64,000 nucleotides of DNA from Kingdonia uniflora (Eukaryota; Streptophyta; Magnoliopsida; Ranunculales; Circaeasteraceae). Where the stretch lies: positions 620,001 through 684,000 of the forward strand of contig JACGCM010000779.1 of assembly GCA_014058105.1 (NCBI GenBank), read 5' to 3'. Under the pieces are notes generated by a model. The model made no database searches. It saw only the letters and a program-made list of their open reading frames with translations, and was not told the DNA's origin. This document shows, in pieces, positions 45,397-55,273 of the stretch. The position numbers and the translations under genes were made by a program. How positions within the stretch are numbered: position 1 is the stretch's first letter; the number at the start of each line of letters is the position of its first letter.

Positions 45397-47565
45397 CTAA
45401 CATTCTTGTTCCATAGATGCCCCACCCTCAGCATCTTCGACGGCTTCATTCGAGATTCCGACAGCTCCACCACCAACAAGACCACTACTGGGTGATCCAA
45501 GAAGAGCAGTATCTCCAACACCTTCAGTACGCCAAACTGTCTCATGAACAATGGGCAACTCCACTCCCTTCAGTTGGACCTCCTCACCTTCAACAAATTT
45601 TGGAGACACAAGGTACGGTTCAAGTGTATCAGGGTCATGCCCCTTTTCATCTATCAAAGTATTCAACCTCACAGTCACATGGCATTCGTCATCATACTGC
45701 CCATGGAACCGCACCTTCTGTTCAGTCTTCTCCTTCTCACACGCTGCAAGCTTCGCAGCCCACTCTCGTTCTAGCCTCGACCGCTAAAGTTTGAGTCTCT
45801 TATCATAAGACTAGGTAAGAACCCCAAGGTCTTTCTTCAACCTCTTCACCTCAGACACCAGTGATGCCTCTGTCCTACGGGAAAGATCAAGATTTTCCCT
45901 TGCTTGCCGCAACTTCTCTTTTGCTGACTTCATCGCCTTACTGCACGTTCGCACCCAAGCATCCGTCTGCTAAAATATTCAGTCAGTTAGTGAACTTTGA
46001 AACTTGAAGAATTAGAAAGATAATTAAGAATATCATAATAAAGAGCAACATATAGTTACCTGAAGCATGTACCTCTTTACTTCCTTCGAAGCCTCGTCTG
46101 GGTCATCCTCCCAGAGTTCGACCATCAAAGTTTGCTTAGCGGCAGCTTGCTTCTGTCGTTCCGCCTCTGTCATTTCTTTATCCTCCTCCTGTGTATCATC
46201 CTCCCCCAGTGCCCTACACCTCTTGTGTTGGCCATCCTTCGATTGCTATAATTTTGGAGCTTCGGGAGTAGCACGACTCTTCCCTTTCTCAACATAAGTC
46301 GATACTGGCCTTGGCCTCAATCTCGAAGCATCGACAGCCACTTTGGGCACCGTTGTCACTTGTTTGGACACCTTGCGAGATCTCGACATAAATTGATAGT
46401 TCCTTGGCAGCTCCTCTCCTCCCATTTCCCTTGACCTCTTGGTAGAACCTTCACTTCTTTTTCTCTTTGCTAGCTTCGGCGTAGTGGGTATGCTTCAAAG
46501 CAGGGAATCAACCTTCTTCCTCCTTTGCCTCTTAATTTTGAGACTGTCAAACACCGAATTTACCCAATCTTCACTAGCCTTAAGCAGAGATTGTCAATGT
46601 AATTCACCGGATTATCCCAAGTCGAACTTCCCGGACCTATAACAGTAAAACAAAACACAGTTATCACCAATTTCAGAAACACATCAACAACAAGCCCTTT
46701 AACAATAAACTTGCTTTAATTATATACCCTATGGTGCAGTTTATAAGGGTCATCCTTGTCTATATTCTCGAAGTTATCTCTCACTATCAATAAATCTTTA
46801 TTCCACCCTCGACCCGTCGAGCACAGATAAAAAAACCAAGGTTTCTCCAGGTGACATTGGATGTGATAGGTCCCTGGGTTCTGACTCGCCTTCCTCGAGT
46901 AAAGGGTAACAATATCAAACCACTTAATCAAATTTCGGCCCTCACCAGCCAACTTTACATTCATCCCCTCTATCACCTTCATCATCTCATAAAAATTCCC
47001 GTTTATTTGCACTGGAGCTACCTCCCAAAAATTCAAAACTTCTTTCACTAGCCTTTGGAGCGGTAATTCCATCCCCAATAGAATCTGGCCCCTATAAGCC
47101 ATAATCCCGCTCCCAGGATTCAATTTAAAAGTCAATCCCTCCCCTGCAACACTAAAAAATATCCCCACCTTCGACAGTTCCAACTTAGCGGCAAACCTCT
47201 CTAACCTAATCCTATCCTTCGCTGCAACGAGACCCCCAATGCCATCCAAATCAGTCGAATCTTCGCTATCGCTACAATGACCTTTATTTCCCTCTCTTTC
47301 ACCTGACGACCCTACATCATCCCTCTCTCCCCACACCTTTTCTTCCTCCTCACTATCCTCAATTACTATCGTCCTTCGACGCCTCGAAATCACAACCTCC
47401 TAAGCAGGCAGCACTATTGATAATGGGGACTCGATTACTACATCTAAAACTTCTACATCACTACCATCACCCATTGGGGCTCGACCAGAAATACTAGCTT
47501 CGAGTTCTTCGATCTCTTCATCTATCAATGCCCGTCTCGAAGCCAGACGGTTATCCATTTTTAGC
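45397..47565 (-). pseudogene. Antisense accessory gene of element N (best-preserved copy)
   Basis: The minus strand shows clear splicing. The main exon begins after acceptor CTCTGTAG at 47566, with ATG at 47558 (MDNRLASRRALIDEEIEELE). One stop at 47400-47402 is followed by an acidic segment, then MELPLQRLVKEVLNFWEVAP and GNFYEMMKVIEGMN, the gypsy-type-transposon-like domain. The exon ends near 46722; the next acceptor TGTTATAG is at 46637. A basic/acidic exon ends VELWEDDPDEASKEVKRYML with donor CAG|GTAACT at 46060. The last exons hold a coiled coil (MKSAKEKLRQARENLDL) and a tail MRFHGQYDDECHVTVRLNTL to the stop at 45397. A few stops make it inactive. Confidence 0.8.
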
Positions 47566-47961
47566 CTACAGAGGACGAGGCACGCAATTAGATCGATAAA
47601 TTTGACAAATTCTGCGTCCATCCTGTCTACCCCCTCTAAAACAAACCACAGACCGGGTCGTAACCCAGACTATTCCCCTCTCCGACATCTCGAGTAACAT
47701 TTCTAAACCACAAACATAGATTGTTCTGCCTCTATTATCTAAACCAAAACTCAAAAACACACAAACACAGAACAGAGTTCACAGAGATCAAATGCCATAC
47801 CTGAAATTAGCAGAACTACCCCCAAATTAGAGAGATCACAGCCTCAGATGCTCTAACAGTTTCCACATTCACAATGGCGCTTCTCCTTCCCCTTCTCACT
47901 CTCTATGGTTTTAACAAGCAAACTAGCACAGTAATTACTCACCTCTCACTTATATATATTT
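47566..47961 (-). promoter_or_regulatory. TATA box, leader exon and leader intron of the element N antisense gene
   Basis: The minus strand has AATATATATAAG at 47961-47949, a leader of about 125 bp, then donor TTTCAG|GTATGG at 47800 and acceptor CTCTGTAG at 47566 (intron about 235 bp) just before the main coding exon. TATA box, short leader and leader intron make this a complete-looking RNA polymerase II promoter module, directed antisense to the LTR promoter. Confidence 0.6.
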
Positions 47962-48719
47962 CAAAAACTTGAAACACCTCGATTTATTAACTGCTATCAT
48001 TATTATGACCCCACCTTCCTGGCTTTTCGGCTAACAGTGTACTTTGACAAACGTACCCTTCATATTTCCCAAGTGCGAACAATCCGTTTACCCAAAATTA
48101 CATGTACTATCAAAGCTTCTCGAACCTTATTCTTCCAGATCGAAACTAAACATTCAGTATCCAATAGTCACATCACCACCTTTTTCGTTAAGCGAGTAAA
48201 ACATCATCATTACTTCCTGGCACACTGCCTTAAGTACACGTACCACTCTGACAGATCAGCCGTCTAGATTGTCAGATCGGCCAGTCAAATCAAACTACAC
48301 CTTCGGCACACCATCGAACTTTACCTTCGATACATCATCGAACCTTACCTTTGATACACCATCAAACTTCACCAACAAACCCCCCATTCGGCCAGTCAAA
48401 ACTTTGTGCCTTTAAACAAAATTTTCAGTTTCGACAAAGTTTTTTTTTATCCCAACAAGTTCGGTTTTGTATCCCAAACATTCAAACAAAACAGTTATAC
48501 CACCGAACTCGTAGCGAACAGCGTTATATTTAGAATGTAGAATCTACAACTATATCCCACAGTTCGCAACAATTTCAATTGGTACTATCATCAAAAGAAG
48601 TTCTCATTCCAATAACGAGGATAATACTACAAAAGTCATGAAAAAATAAATAAAAATGGAAAGAAGGGAGAAACAGAACAAATCAAAGAAGCAAAAGGGA
48701 ACCCTATCTAATTAGCAGG
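47962..48719. other. Intergenic region between the element N antisense genes
   Basis: No gene. Contains a short run of related phrases CACCTTCGGCACACCATCGAA / TACCTTCGATACATCATCGAA (about 48299-48370, three or four copies of roughly 22 bp) upstream of the antisense promoter. Its role is unknown. Confidence 0.45.
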
Positions 48720-49020
48720 TTACTCCTCTAAAACAGCGTCCACCGCAGCTTCATCCTCTTGATTCACTATATCCTCCGCGAAGCCTTTGAGAAGCGACAG
48801 CCGATGGCCGGGTAGCGGCCTCATCATTTGCACTATTCCCCACCAGTACGCGAAGGGCATATCATTTAGAGGTTCTTCAGGTTTTGCCTCAAGATCTGGC
48901 ATTTCAGCTTTAATATCGTCCTCTACCTCGAACCTTCATTGAAGACCTAGCAGGGCCTCCTGAATCCTCCTCGCCCTTATGACCGCTTGATCTTCAGCAA
49001 CCGGTACGTTCTCAGCCATA
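48720..49020 (-). pseudogene. Second short antisense gene of element N
   Basis: The frame starts at ATG 49020 (MAENVPVAEDQAVIRARRIQ), has one stop near 48941, then continues MPDLEAKPEEPLNDMPFAYW and ends EAAVDAVLEE, about 100 codons. MPDLEAKPEEPLNDMPFAYW lines up with MPDLVDKRPEEFINGKPLAY of the neighbouring gene at 49578-49916, so the two are paralogues. A TATA box (minus GGTATAAAAAAGG, about 49106-49094) lies about 75-85 bp upstream of the ATG. Acidic; no domain known. Confidence 0.65.
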
Positions 49021-49577
49021 TTGATAAAAAGGAAGTACTAAGTTAAAAGAGAAGAATGCTGCAACACAGAAAAAGAAATCTCTCCCTCCTCACCCTTTTT
49101 TATACCTCTAAACTTACCAGAACTTTCCCTCTTCCCTAATCGAATTAATGGTAACCTTCAATTCTCAATAACGAAAAGTCGACATGCAACCTCTCCAACT
49201 TCCAAGACGTAACTAATTCGTTTATACCTGCATTCTAACCTCCTCCCCAACGATTCCCAGTCGAACATATCTCCAGCATCGAACATTCGATCATCGTAAG
49301 ACTCGATCTCCACAATAGCCCATCATTAACCTTCGATCATAATTTTCTTTGAGCATATCTTTGTACCTCGTGCCTAGAAGACTAGTCGTTTGCATTCGTC
49401 TACATTATCTAACCAAATAACCGGAATACAGACACGAGCAAAACATTTTGTCAATTTTAATTCCCGAATACAGAAAAACAAGTTACATTTTTTCCTTACC
49501 ACCACAAACTCAAAGCAACTCCCTCCCACAAAATAAAATAGAAACTACACAAAATATATACCACAACAATCACAACA
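49021..49577. other. Promoter and spacer between the two short genes of element N
   Basis: Contains the TATA box at 49094-49106 for the 49020 gene. The rest is pyrimidine-rich on the + strand with no other feature. Confidence 0.45.
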
Positions 49578-49916
49578 TCAACCCAACGTCCTACTTTCGG
49601 AAGAACCAGCTCCGCTCGTCGCATGATCCTCCTCGATGATCTCCTCTACACAGACAAGGCTCTCAGTTAATGCCATCAAGAAAAGATACCGTCTCTGCTC
49701 GGTCGTAAAGCACGACCCCAATTTCTCCCAGAGATAGGCTAGTGGTTTGCCATTGATAAACTCCTCTGGCCTCTTGTCCACAAGATCTGGCATGTCCCAA
49801 TTCAGATCATGATTTCTAAAAAACCTCATGTGCAGCTCTACCATTTTCCGCCCCACACGAGGATCACGGGCAAATCCCATCCTCTTCTGATAATGGGTAT
49901 TGGGCGGGCTATCCAT
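49578..49916 (-). CDS. Short antisense ORF (112 aa) of element N, intact
   Basis: Starts MDSPPNTHYQKRMGFARDPR and ends SGAGSSESRTLG. Core: VGRKMVELHMRFFRNHDLNW, then MPDLVDKRPEEFINGKPLAY and RRYLFLMALTESLVCVEEII. It aligns with the gene at 49020-48720 (MPDL...PEE) and with element 2 at 24788-25101 (VELHERYF; LLCDKLVEEDVRAT). Mixed charge, probably helical, no membrane segment or known domain. A TATA box (minus TTATAAAAATTGG, about 50001-49989) lies about 75 bp upstream of the ATG. Intact frame and cross-element conservation suggest a real accessory protein; function unknown. Confidence 0.7.
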   Translation of the reverse strand: MDSPPNTHYQKRMGFARDPRVGRKMVELHMRFFRNHDLNWDMPDLVDKRPEEFINGKPLAYLWEKLGSCFTTEQRRYLFLMALTESLVCVEEIIEEDHATSGAGSSESRTLG

Positions 49917-49988
49917 TCAGATATTCAGAATAAAGAAAAGAGAAAATGTGAAGATAGAAGAAGATACAGAATCCCCGCACAAGAGCCA

Positions 49989-50001
49989 ATTTTTATAACC
50001 T
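49989..50001 (-). promoter_or_regulatory. TATA box of the 112-aa antisense ORF
   Basis: The minus strand reads GGTTATAAAAATTGG about 75 bp upstream of ATG 49916. It is the fifth instance in the window of a TATA box placed before a short antisense gene. Confidence 0.5.
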
Positions 50002-50167
50002 TCACATCATTTATTACCTTTTACCCACGTAGACCTCTTAATTACCCCCCCCACTTTATTATTTTCATGGAAACCAATGGTCAAACAAGAGCAGGTTCTA
50101 AGAAAATAGATTTCTCAACAAACGCCACTCCACCTGGCTTCGAGACCCTTGCTGAGAGGGGGCGAAT

Positions 50168-50864
50168 GTGGTAGCCTACTCGCAGACTTCGACCTCCTTG
50201 CTCGAAGTTTACTTTGTATCCTACTCGAACATATCGAAGTCTACCTCAACTCAGAATCAAGCCCCTCAAGAAACTCTTGTAGTCGAAGCCTCAACAGTAG
50301 ATAAACCTTCGAAAACAGATCAGCACATAACATCAGATAAACCTTCTAGAATGGATCAGCACATAATAACAGATACCCTTCGACTGAACGTTCGAATAGC
50401 AGCAGTGTGATGAGACTAGCAGTAAGCTCAAACGGATTGGACGGCGCATTAATTGGTCTCTCAGCTATAGTGACAAGGATGTCCGTAATAAATGCTACCA
50501 CCGGAAAACAGGGATAGTAATCATGTAGCCTGGCCCACTCTTGGTAACTCGGCCTCTTATGTCTCTATAAATAAGAGAGAGGGGAAACCAAGAGGGGGTT
50601 AGAAAAAATCCTCTCTAAACCCTATGCTTTTTACATTCGACCACTTAAAAACTGTATTCAATCTTTATTATTACTCATCAGTAATAGAATCACAGTTTAA
50701 AAATCCTCATCAGAGGTCGTAGAGAGTCACATTTGGGCCTCTACACAAATATTTGTCTCTAATTAGTCTCTTTTTAGGCCGTATACTTGTACATCTTTGA
50801 TGAGAGGTTAACCTCCGTGTTGTAAGATCCATCTTTGCTTCTCAACGAATATCAGTCCCCTACA
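50168..50864 (+). repeat. 3' LTR of element N
   Basis: Starts TGTGGTAGCCTACTCGC after the polypurine tract GAGAGGGGGCGAA and ends CAGTCCCCTACA, 697 bp. TATA box CTATAAATAAG at 50565-50575. Contains a duplicated phrase ATAAACCTTC...GATCAGCACATAA. The end is fixed by the ATTGG duplication immediately following. Confidence 0.92.
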
Positions 50865-50966
50865 ATTGGTATATTATGATCTAGAGGTGTCATCTCATTC
50901 GGAAATATTAAGCAATTTTTTGATACAATGAGTATGAGAACTTCGGATCCCACAGACGGTGCCAAA
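50865..50966 (-). other. Element 2 gag leader and primer binding site
   Basis: After the target duplication the element 2 sequence resumes (compare 20800-20880 of element 1). The primer binding site on the minus strand is TGGCACCGTCTGTGGG (50964-50949), two bases from the LTR. Confidence 0.75.
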
Positions 50967-51695
50967 TGTAATAGCCCAATTTAGGGATTTGAACTTAGCC
51001 TTTACACCAGATGTGTTTAGAACGCTCAATAATAGGTAGTGATAGCTAACAAGATAATTTAGTATGGAAAACCTTTGAATAGGTTTAAAACCATGACCTC
51101 TCTTGAGGATTTGAGAAAGAGAGAGTGATTTTATTGAAATTGCTAGCTTATTAGAATGAATGTTTTGAGTATATGCGATATTAAAGTGAGGATTCCTCTA
51201 TCCCTCATCTGGAATTCTCTGGTCCTATTTATAGGTCTTCTAATATGACCATTTGACGACTATTAAGATTCTTAATGATGACCGTTACAAAATATATATT
51301 AGATATTATTTGACCAGATTGTGTAACGTTATGATCTTTGTTGCTTCATAACGGCTTCGTGGATGACTGTACATTTGCTTAACTCGATCTGTTGATGCAG
51401 AGGTCGAAAGTGATGACTAGAACTTAGGGATACTGAATATGCTATTGAGGTTGAGGACGAAGTATGAGTCCAAGATGCGGAATAAGCTATTACAAGACGG
51501 TTCTCAACCAAGAGCACGAGAAGCATCATAGGCGAGCAGTGTTGTTGACAAAATCGTGATATAACTGTTTCTTGATGTTGTTGTCTTGATTCTGATTATG
51601 CTATAAATGTGTCACGTGCTCTGTTGATGAGGTCAAAAGTTCATATGTTTTTTGAAGATGAGGCATGAGTCTGAGATGCAGAATGAGTCACTACA
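50967..51695 (-). repeat. 5' LTR of element 2
   Basis: Starts TGTAATAGCCCAATTTAG and ends GAGTCACTACA on the + strand, 729 bp, exactly the length of the partner at 22435-23163. Minus-strand TATA box CTATAAATAG at 51234-51225. It carries the same internal duplication, with a terminus-like AAGCTATTACA near 51493. Followed by the duplication AAACC. Confidence 0.93.
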
Positions 51696-51700
51696 AAACC

Positions 51701-52495
51701 CCGCAACGCATGTTAGGAATTTGGAAGTAAATAAAAATACGATCTTCCATGAAAGCACTTTGGAGTTCTGGCTGCTTTTCTTCAAGTGAGAATAGTTTTT
51801 CATGTTTTTTCACCTAATAGCATTTTATGTTTTCTTACTAGGCACCAAGTTATATCTCCTTGGCTTAAAAACCCCTTAACCCCATTTTTAAAATATTTGC
51901 GGCTTTAAGCTTTAAAACAGAGGGCATATGCCCTGTTGCCATCCAGTACCAAGCTATAAAACAACCATAGAAAAGTACAAAGAAGAGCCAATACAACCCT
52001 CACAAAAGGCAATGTCAACCCCATGCTTAAAATAAGGGTAAGCAATATGGTCTTTTCCACTTCAATAGGCAGATGAGAGTATGGAACCTCAAGATAATCA
52101 ACAAAACAAAAGAAAAAAAACTTTCAGATCCCTCTCTCCTCACTACTCTCTCTCCCCGACAATCTCCATACTATTTGATTTCTCAGCGGCCATTAAAGCT
52201 TCTTGAGTTCACTTTTTTCTCACCTAAGACCAATATCAAAGAGTTTAAAGACTCGTTTCTTTCGCACATACTCTTTTTATTGTGCTACGCTTCTTCTTGA
52301 TTTAGCGTTTCCGCTCTGACCATTAACACACATTCACCGAACTTTTAGTCTGCTTCATTTTGATCATGAATGCTACCTTACGCCAACTATATTTACCGTA
52401 GGAAGGGATTTACGTTTAGCCTTAGTATAAAACCGTAACTTTCCACTTACGGTGGATGCCAATCCTATTTTTTGACGTAATGTGTAAAACCGTAA
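51701..52495. other. Unassigned DNA left of the Harbinger element
   Basis: No recognisable gene. Pyrimidine-rich around 52130-52160; the last 110 bp contain several TTACG/CGTAA words (CCGTAACTTTCCACTTACGG), which recur right of the Harbinger element at 57075-57540. The element may have inserted in an older repeat. Confidence 0.45.
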
Positions 52496-52595
52496 GAGCA
52501 TCTTCAACAGAGCGGTATGATATTCCGATTTACCATACCAGTATTCCAGTATAGCATACCATTTTGGTCCAACAACAAATTACATTTTTTTTATT

Positions 52596-52732
52596 GGGTA
52601 CTTAATGGTTCAGCGCCTAACATTAAATAAGCCAAATCATATGTTTTTATCTTGGGCACTTAACGGTTCAGCACCTAATACTAAAAAGCCAAAACTTATG
52701 CTTTTTCCTTGGGCGCTGAACGGTTCAGCGCC
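52596..52732. repeat. Left subterminal palindromic repeats (3 copies)
   Basis: GG(C/T)ACTTAA(T/C)GGTTCAGC(G/A)CC-like copies at about 52596-52618, 52655-52675 and 52712-52732. The third, GGCGCTGAACGGTTCAGCGCC without gaps, is a perfect 10+1+10 palindrome. Three more copies lie at the right end (56769-56789, about 56816-56836, 56864-56884). Confidence 0.85.
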
Positions 52733-52934
52733 TAGAGTATGGTTTGCGTTTCATTCATACTTCACTTCCCTTTCACCTTTCTTTTATTCATACTTCACTT
52801 CCCTTTCCCCTTTCTTTCATTAACACTTCTCCTATCATTTGATACTACCCATAATCAAGTAAATAAGGAGAGTCTTACAAGATTATAATCACACCGATCC
52901 AAAAATAAATGGAAGATTTTAACCACACCGCCTG

Positions 52935-54863
52935 ATGCCAAAATTGCAGGTGGTAAGAGAGAGATGTATGCAAGATTCTAGACCCGCACACCCACCTCTA
53001 CCCCTCGATATTCATCTTGATATCACACCGAGCGTGGTTGTGTTGCCGGAGGGTAAAACACACATATCGAAGAAAGTTACGATAGTCACGGTAAGAAAAA
53101 AACTAAAATTTTGTAATTTTTTTTACCTTTAGCCATATGTGTTTGATGAAATGTCTCAGAGAAATGTGTTTAATGAAATGCCATGTTGGTGATGATGTAG
53201 GGGGATGCTCTTAACTTTCATGGTGGGATGCTTATGATTGTGAAGACCTACGACAAGTTGCATAAAGAGCAAAAGGTTTGGCTATCGAATTCCCCATTTG
53301 GTAATTTTTTCAAATGTTGTATAGGAAAAGTTAGTAGATATTGGGCGCTCGGTAAAAGCGATAGAATTTTAGTTCAAGGTCTCTCAGAGAGGTGGTGGCC
53401 AACCACCCACATGTTCCACTTAGTGGACACGAAGATTGGTTTTACCCCATTAGACTTTTACATGATAATGGGGATAACTATTGGGGATCCCAGAAAGCGG
53501 CCATTGCCGTTTAGTTTTGATTATGAAAAGGCGGAATGTTTGGCCAATTTTTTCCCACTTTAGGGTAAAATGATGTATATTCGGGGGCTATAAAAATAAG
53601 TTGGATAAAGCGGTTTATTGAGGCGAATAAAAATGATCCCATGATACGACCTTTATCGACCCGAGATTTCATATTTTTTGTAATGGCCGAACTCTTCTTC
53701 CCAAATAGTAAAAGTACGATTAGGTTGGGTTATTTGGCCGCGATTGCCGACCTAGATAGGTTGGATGATTATGAGTATTCAGTAAATCTCTACCCAATAC
53801 TTCAAAATGAGGCAACCAATGACGCGCACCTCTATTTTCCAAGATTAAATCGATGGACGAGGGTGAATTTGATGGAGAAAGTTAATAGAGGGACGCACAA
53901 CAACCTGAGCATTGCTAGGGTTCAGATTAAGATACGGAGGTTAGACAATCTCATGTGTCCATGAGACTCATATTTAGAGATACAACAAGGTTTAGAAGGT
54001 TACGAGGATTTTCCCCTAACAGTTGCACGATGGTTTTCACGAAAAAGGGTACCTCTCCATGTTCTTAGCCTTTCGCATGCCTAGAATTTGGGGGAGCGGT
54101 GTTCTTTTCGGGTATTTCGGGTTGTACATGTTCCAGCGGACTCTTTACCCGCTCAGGATATGTTTGGGGATCGTCGATTACTTGGGGATCGTTATCTAGA
54201 CCAGTTTAGAGGTAAGGGATGGGTAGATGGTGAACAATTTCTTAAAGATCATATCAGCTACGATCTATACTGAGCTAGGGCTTTTATACCATACATTTTA
54301 CCAGACTACTCACGAATGATTAATGTTGATGTGATTGGTCCAAGAGTGGTTAGAGGGCAGATTATTCCTCCGAGGTTTATACATTCCATGCCACAGGACA
54401 CACAGTTTACACAGGAGGATATGGATACCAGTGCTGATCCCGGATGGCAGTTTAGAGTTGTTGATATTGATGTCACTGATAGGTTGCTTAAAGTACTTCG
54501 CCTTAGCGACATCCCTGGGGTACTATCTGCTGGTTTATATCATGATACAGAGGTAAATGATTAATTTGATATTGTAACATTTTGATATCATTTTATTTAG
54601 ATATATAAATTTTGCTCATGATACCTTTTAATATTGCAGTACACGCAGTATCTAGATGAGTCTAGACGTACGTATGTTGGTGGCCAGCAGATTGCGTATG
54701 ATTGGACGACTTCGATGTACGACCATTATACTAGTGTGATCACTGACAGAGATGAGATGATCAGGGAAAGAGATGCCCACATACAAAAGCTTTATGATCA
54801 AAATTAGGAGCTGGAACAATCTATTGCAGAGCTGCAGGAGTAGCTTGATCGATACCAGTTGTG
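52935..54863 (+). pseudogene. Plant mobile domain (PMD) protein gene inside the Harbinger element
   Basis: Exon 1 (52935-53090, LDIHLDITPSVVVLPEGKTH) ends at donor ACG|GTAAGA; exon 2 starts at 53201 after GATGTAG, in the same phase. Exon 2 reads WLSNSPFGNFFKCCIGKVSR, LSERWWPTTHMFHLVDTKIG and FTPLDFYMIMGITIGDP, the signature of the plant mobile (aminotransferase-like) domain of MAIN/MAIL proteins. It continues at 53641-53964 (FPNSKSTIRLGYLAAIADLD) and 54088-54564. A further intron (donor near 54554, acceptor TATTGCAG near 54640) leads to a coiled coil (DEMIRERDAHIQKLYDQN). Several stops and frameshifts. PMDs are known in hosts and in some transposons; the role here is unknown. Confidence 0.75.
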
Positions 54864-55273
54864 ATAATTTGTTATTTTTTGTTATGTTCATCTTTTAGAC
54901 TACTTATTTTAGACTATGTCGTTATGTTTTAATTTTGGACTTCGGGCTTTATACATTTGAACTATGTTGTTAAGTTTTTATTTTGACTTATGTCGTTATG
55001 TTTTAATATTTGACTTCTTAGTTTTATATTTAAATTATGTCACTATGCTTTTATTTTGGATTATACCGTCATGTTGTTAATTTGGAATACTATGTATTCT
55101 GCCTATATTTCCCTTAAATGTTCTACCTTGGTATTTCTCGCTCAAATCTCTCCCCTTTATTTCCCACTCAAATCTCCCACCTTTATTTTTCTTATATATT
55201 TCTTATCAAATACATATATTTTTACACATTCAAACAACTATCTCTATCTCTATTTCCAAGTTCTCAAGCAATA
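54864..55273. other. AT-rich spacer with imperfect ~50-bp repeats
   Basis: Phrases like CTATGTCGTTATGTTTTAAT recur near 54911, 54962, 54989, 55036 and 55063, between the PMD gene and the nuclease gene. No gene seen. Confidence 0.5.

Larger units (their letters stand above)
44285..50864 (+). mobile_element. Element N: gypsy derivative lacking gag-pol, nested in element 2 gag
   Basis: Bounded by a perfect 5-bp duplication ATTGG (44280-44284 and 50865-50869). The truncated 5' LTR (44285-44675) and full 3' LTR (50168-50864) are about 90% alike over their shared ~390 bp. Between them are only a short repeat-bearing spacer and the antisense cassette on the minus strand (short gene 49916-49578, short gene 49020-48720, spliced gene 47565-45397), then the polypurine tract. 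Everything from the LTR TATA box through integrase is gone. It needed another element's proteins for retrotransposition or was deleted after insertion. Confidence 0.9.
22435..51695 (-). mobile_element. Element 2: complete Tat-like Ty3/gypsy retrotransposon with nested insertions (29.3 kb)
   Basis: Both LTRs are 729 bp (22435-23163 and 50967-51695) and the flanks carry a perfect 5-bp duplication AAACC (22430-22434 and 51696-51700). Minus-strand order: 5' LTR, primer binding site, gag interrupted by element N, protease, RT, RNase H, second RNase H, integrase, tandem arrays, then the antisense cassette on the + strand interrupted by a CACTA transposon, polypurine tract, 3' LTR. The dual RNase H places it in the Tat lineage. 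Without the two large insertions it would be about 16 kb. LTR divergence in the first ~230 aligned bases is roughly one in ten by eye, so the insertion is old. Confidence 0.92.

Noticed and set aside
45417..45794. 125-aa + strand ORF
   Set aside because: Shadow of the minus-strand antisense gene, whose frame is supported by splice sites and homologues.
50741..50747. CTACACA as the end of the element N LTR
   Set aside because: No target duplication follows there; ending at 50864 gives TG...CA termini and the perfect ATTGG duplication.
52605..52823. 72-aa ORF with repeated NGSAP motifs as a repeat protein
   Set aside because: It is a translation of the subterminal DNA repeats of the Harbinger element.
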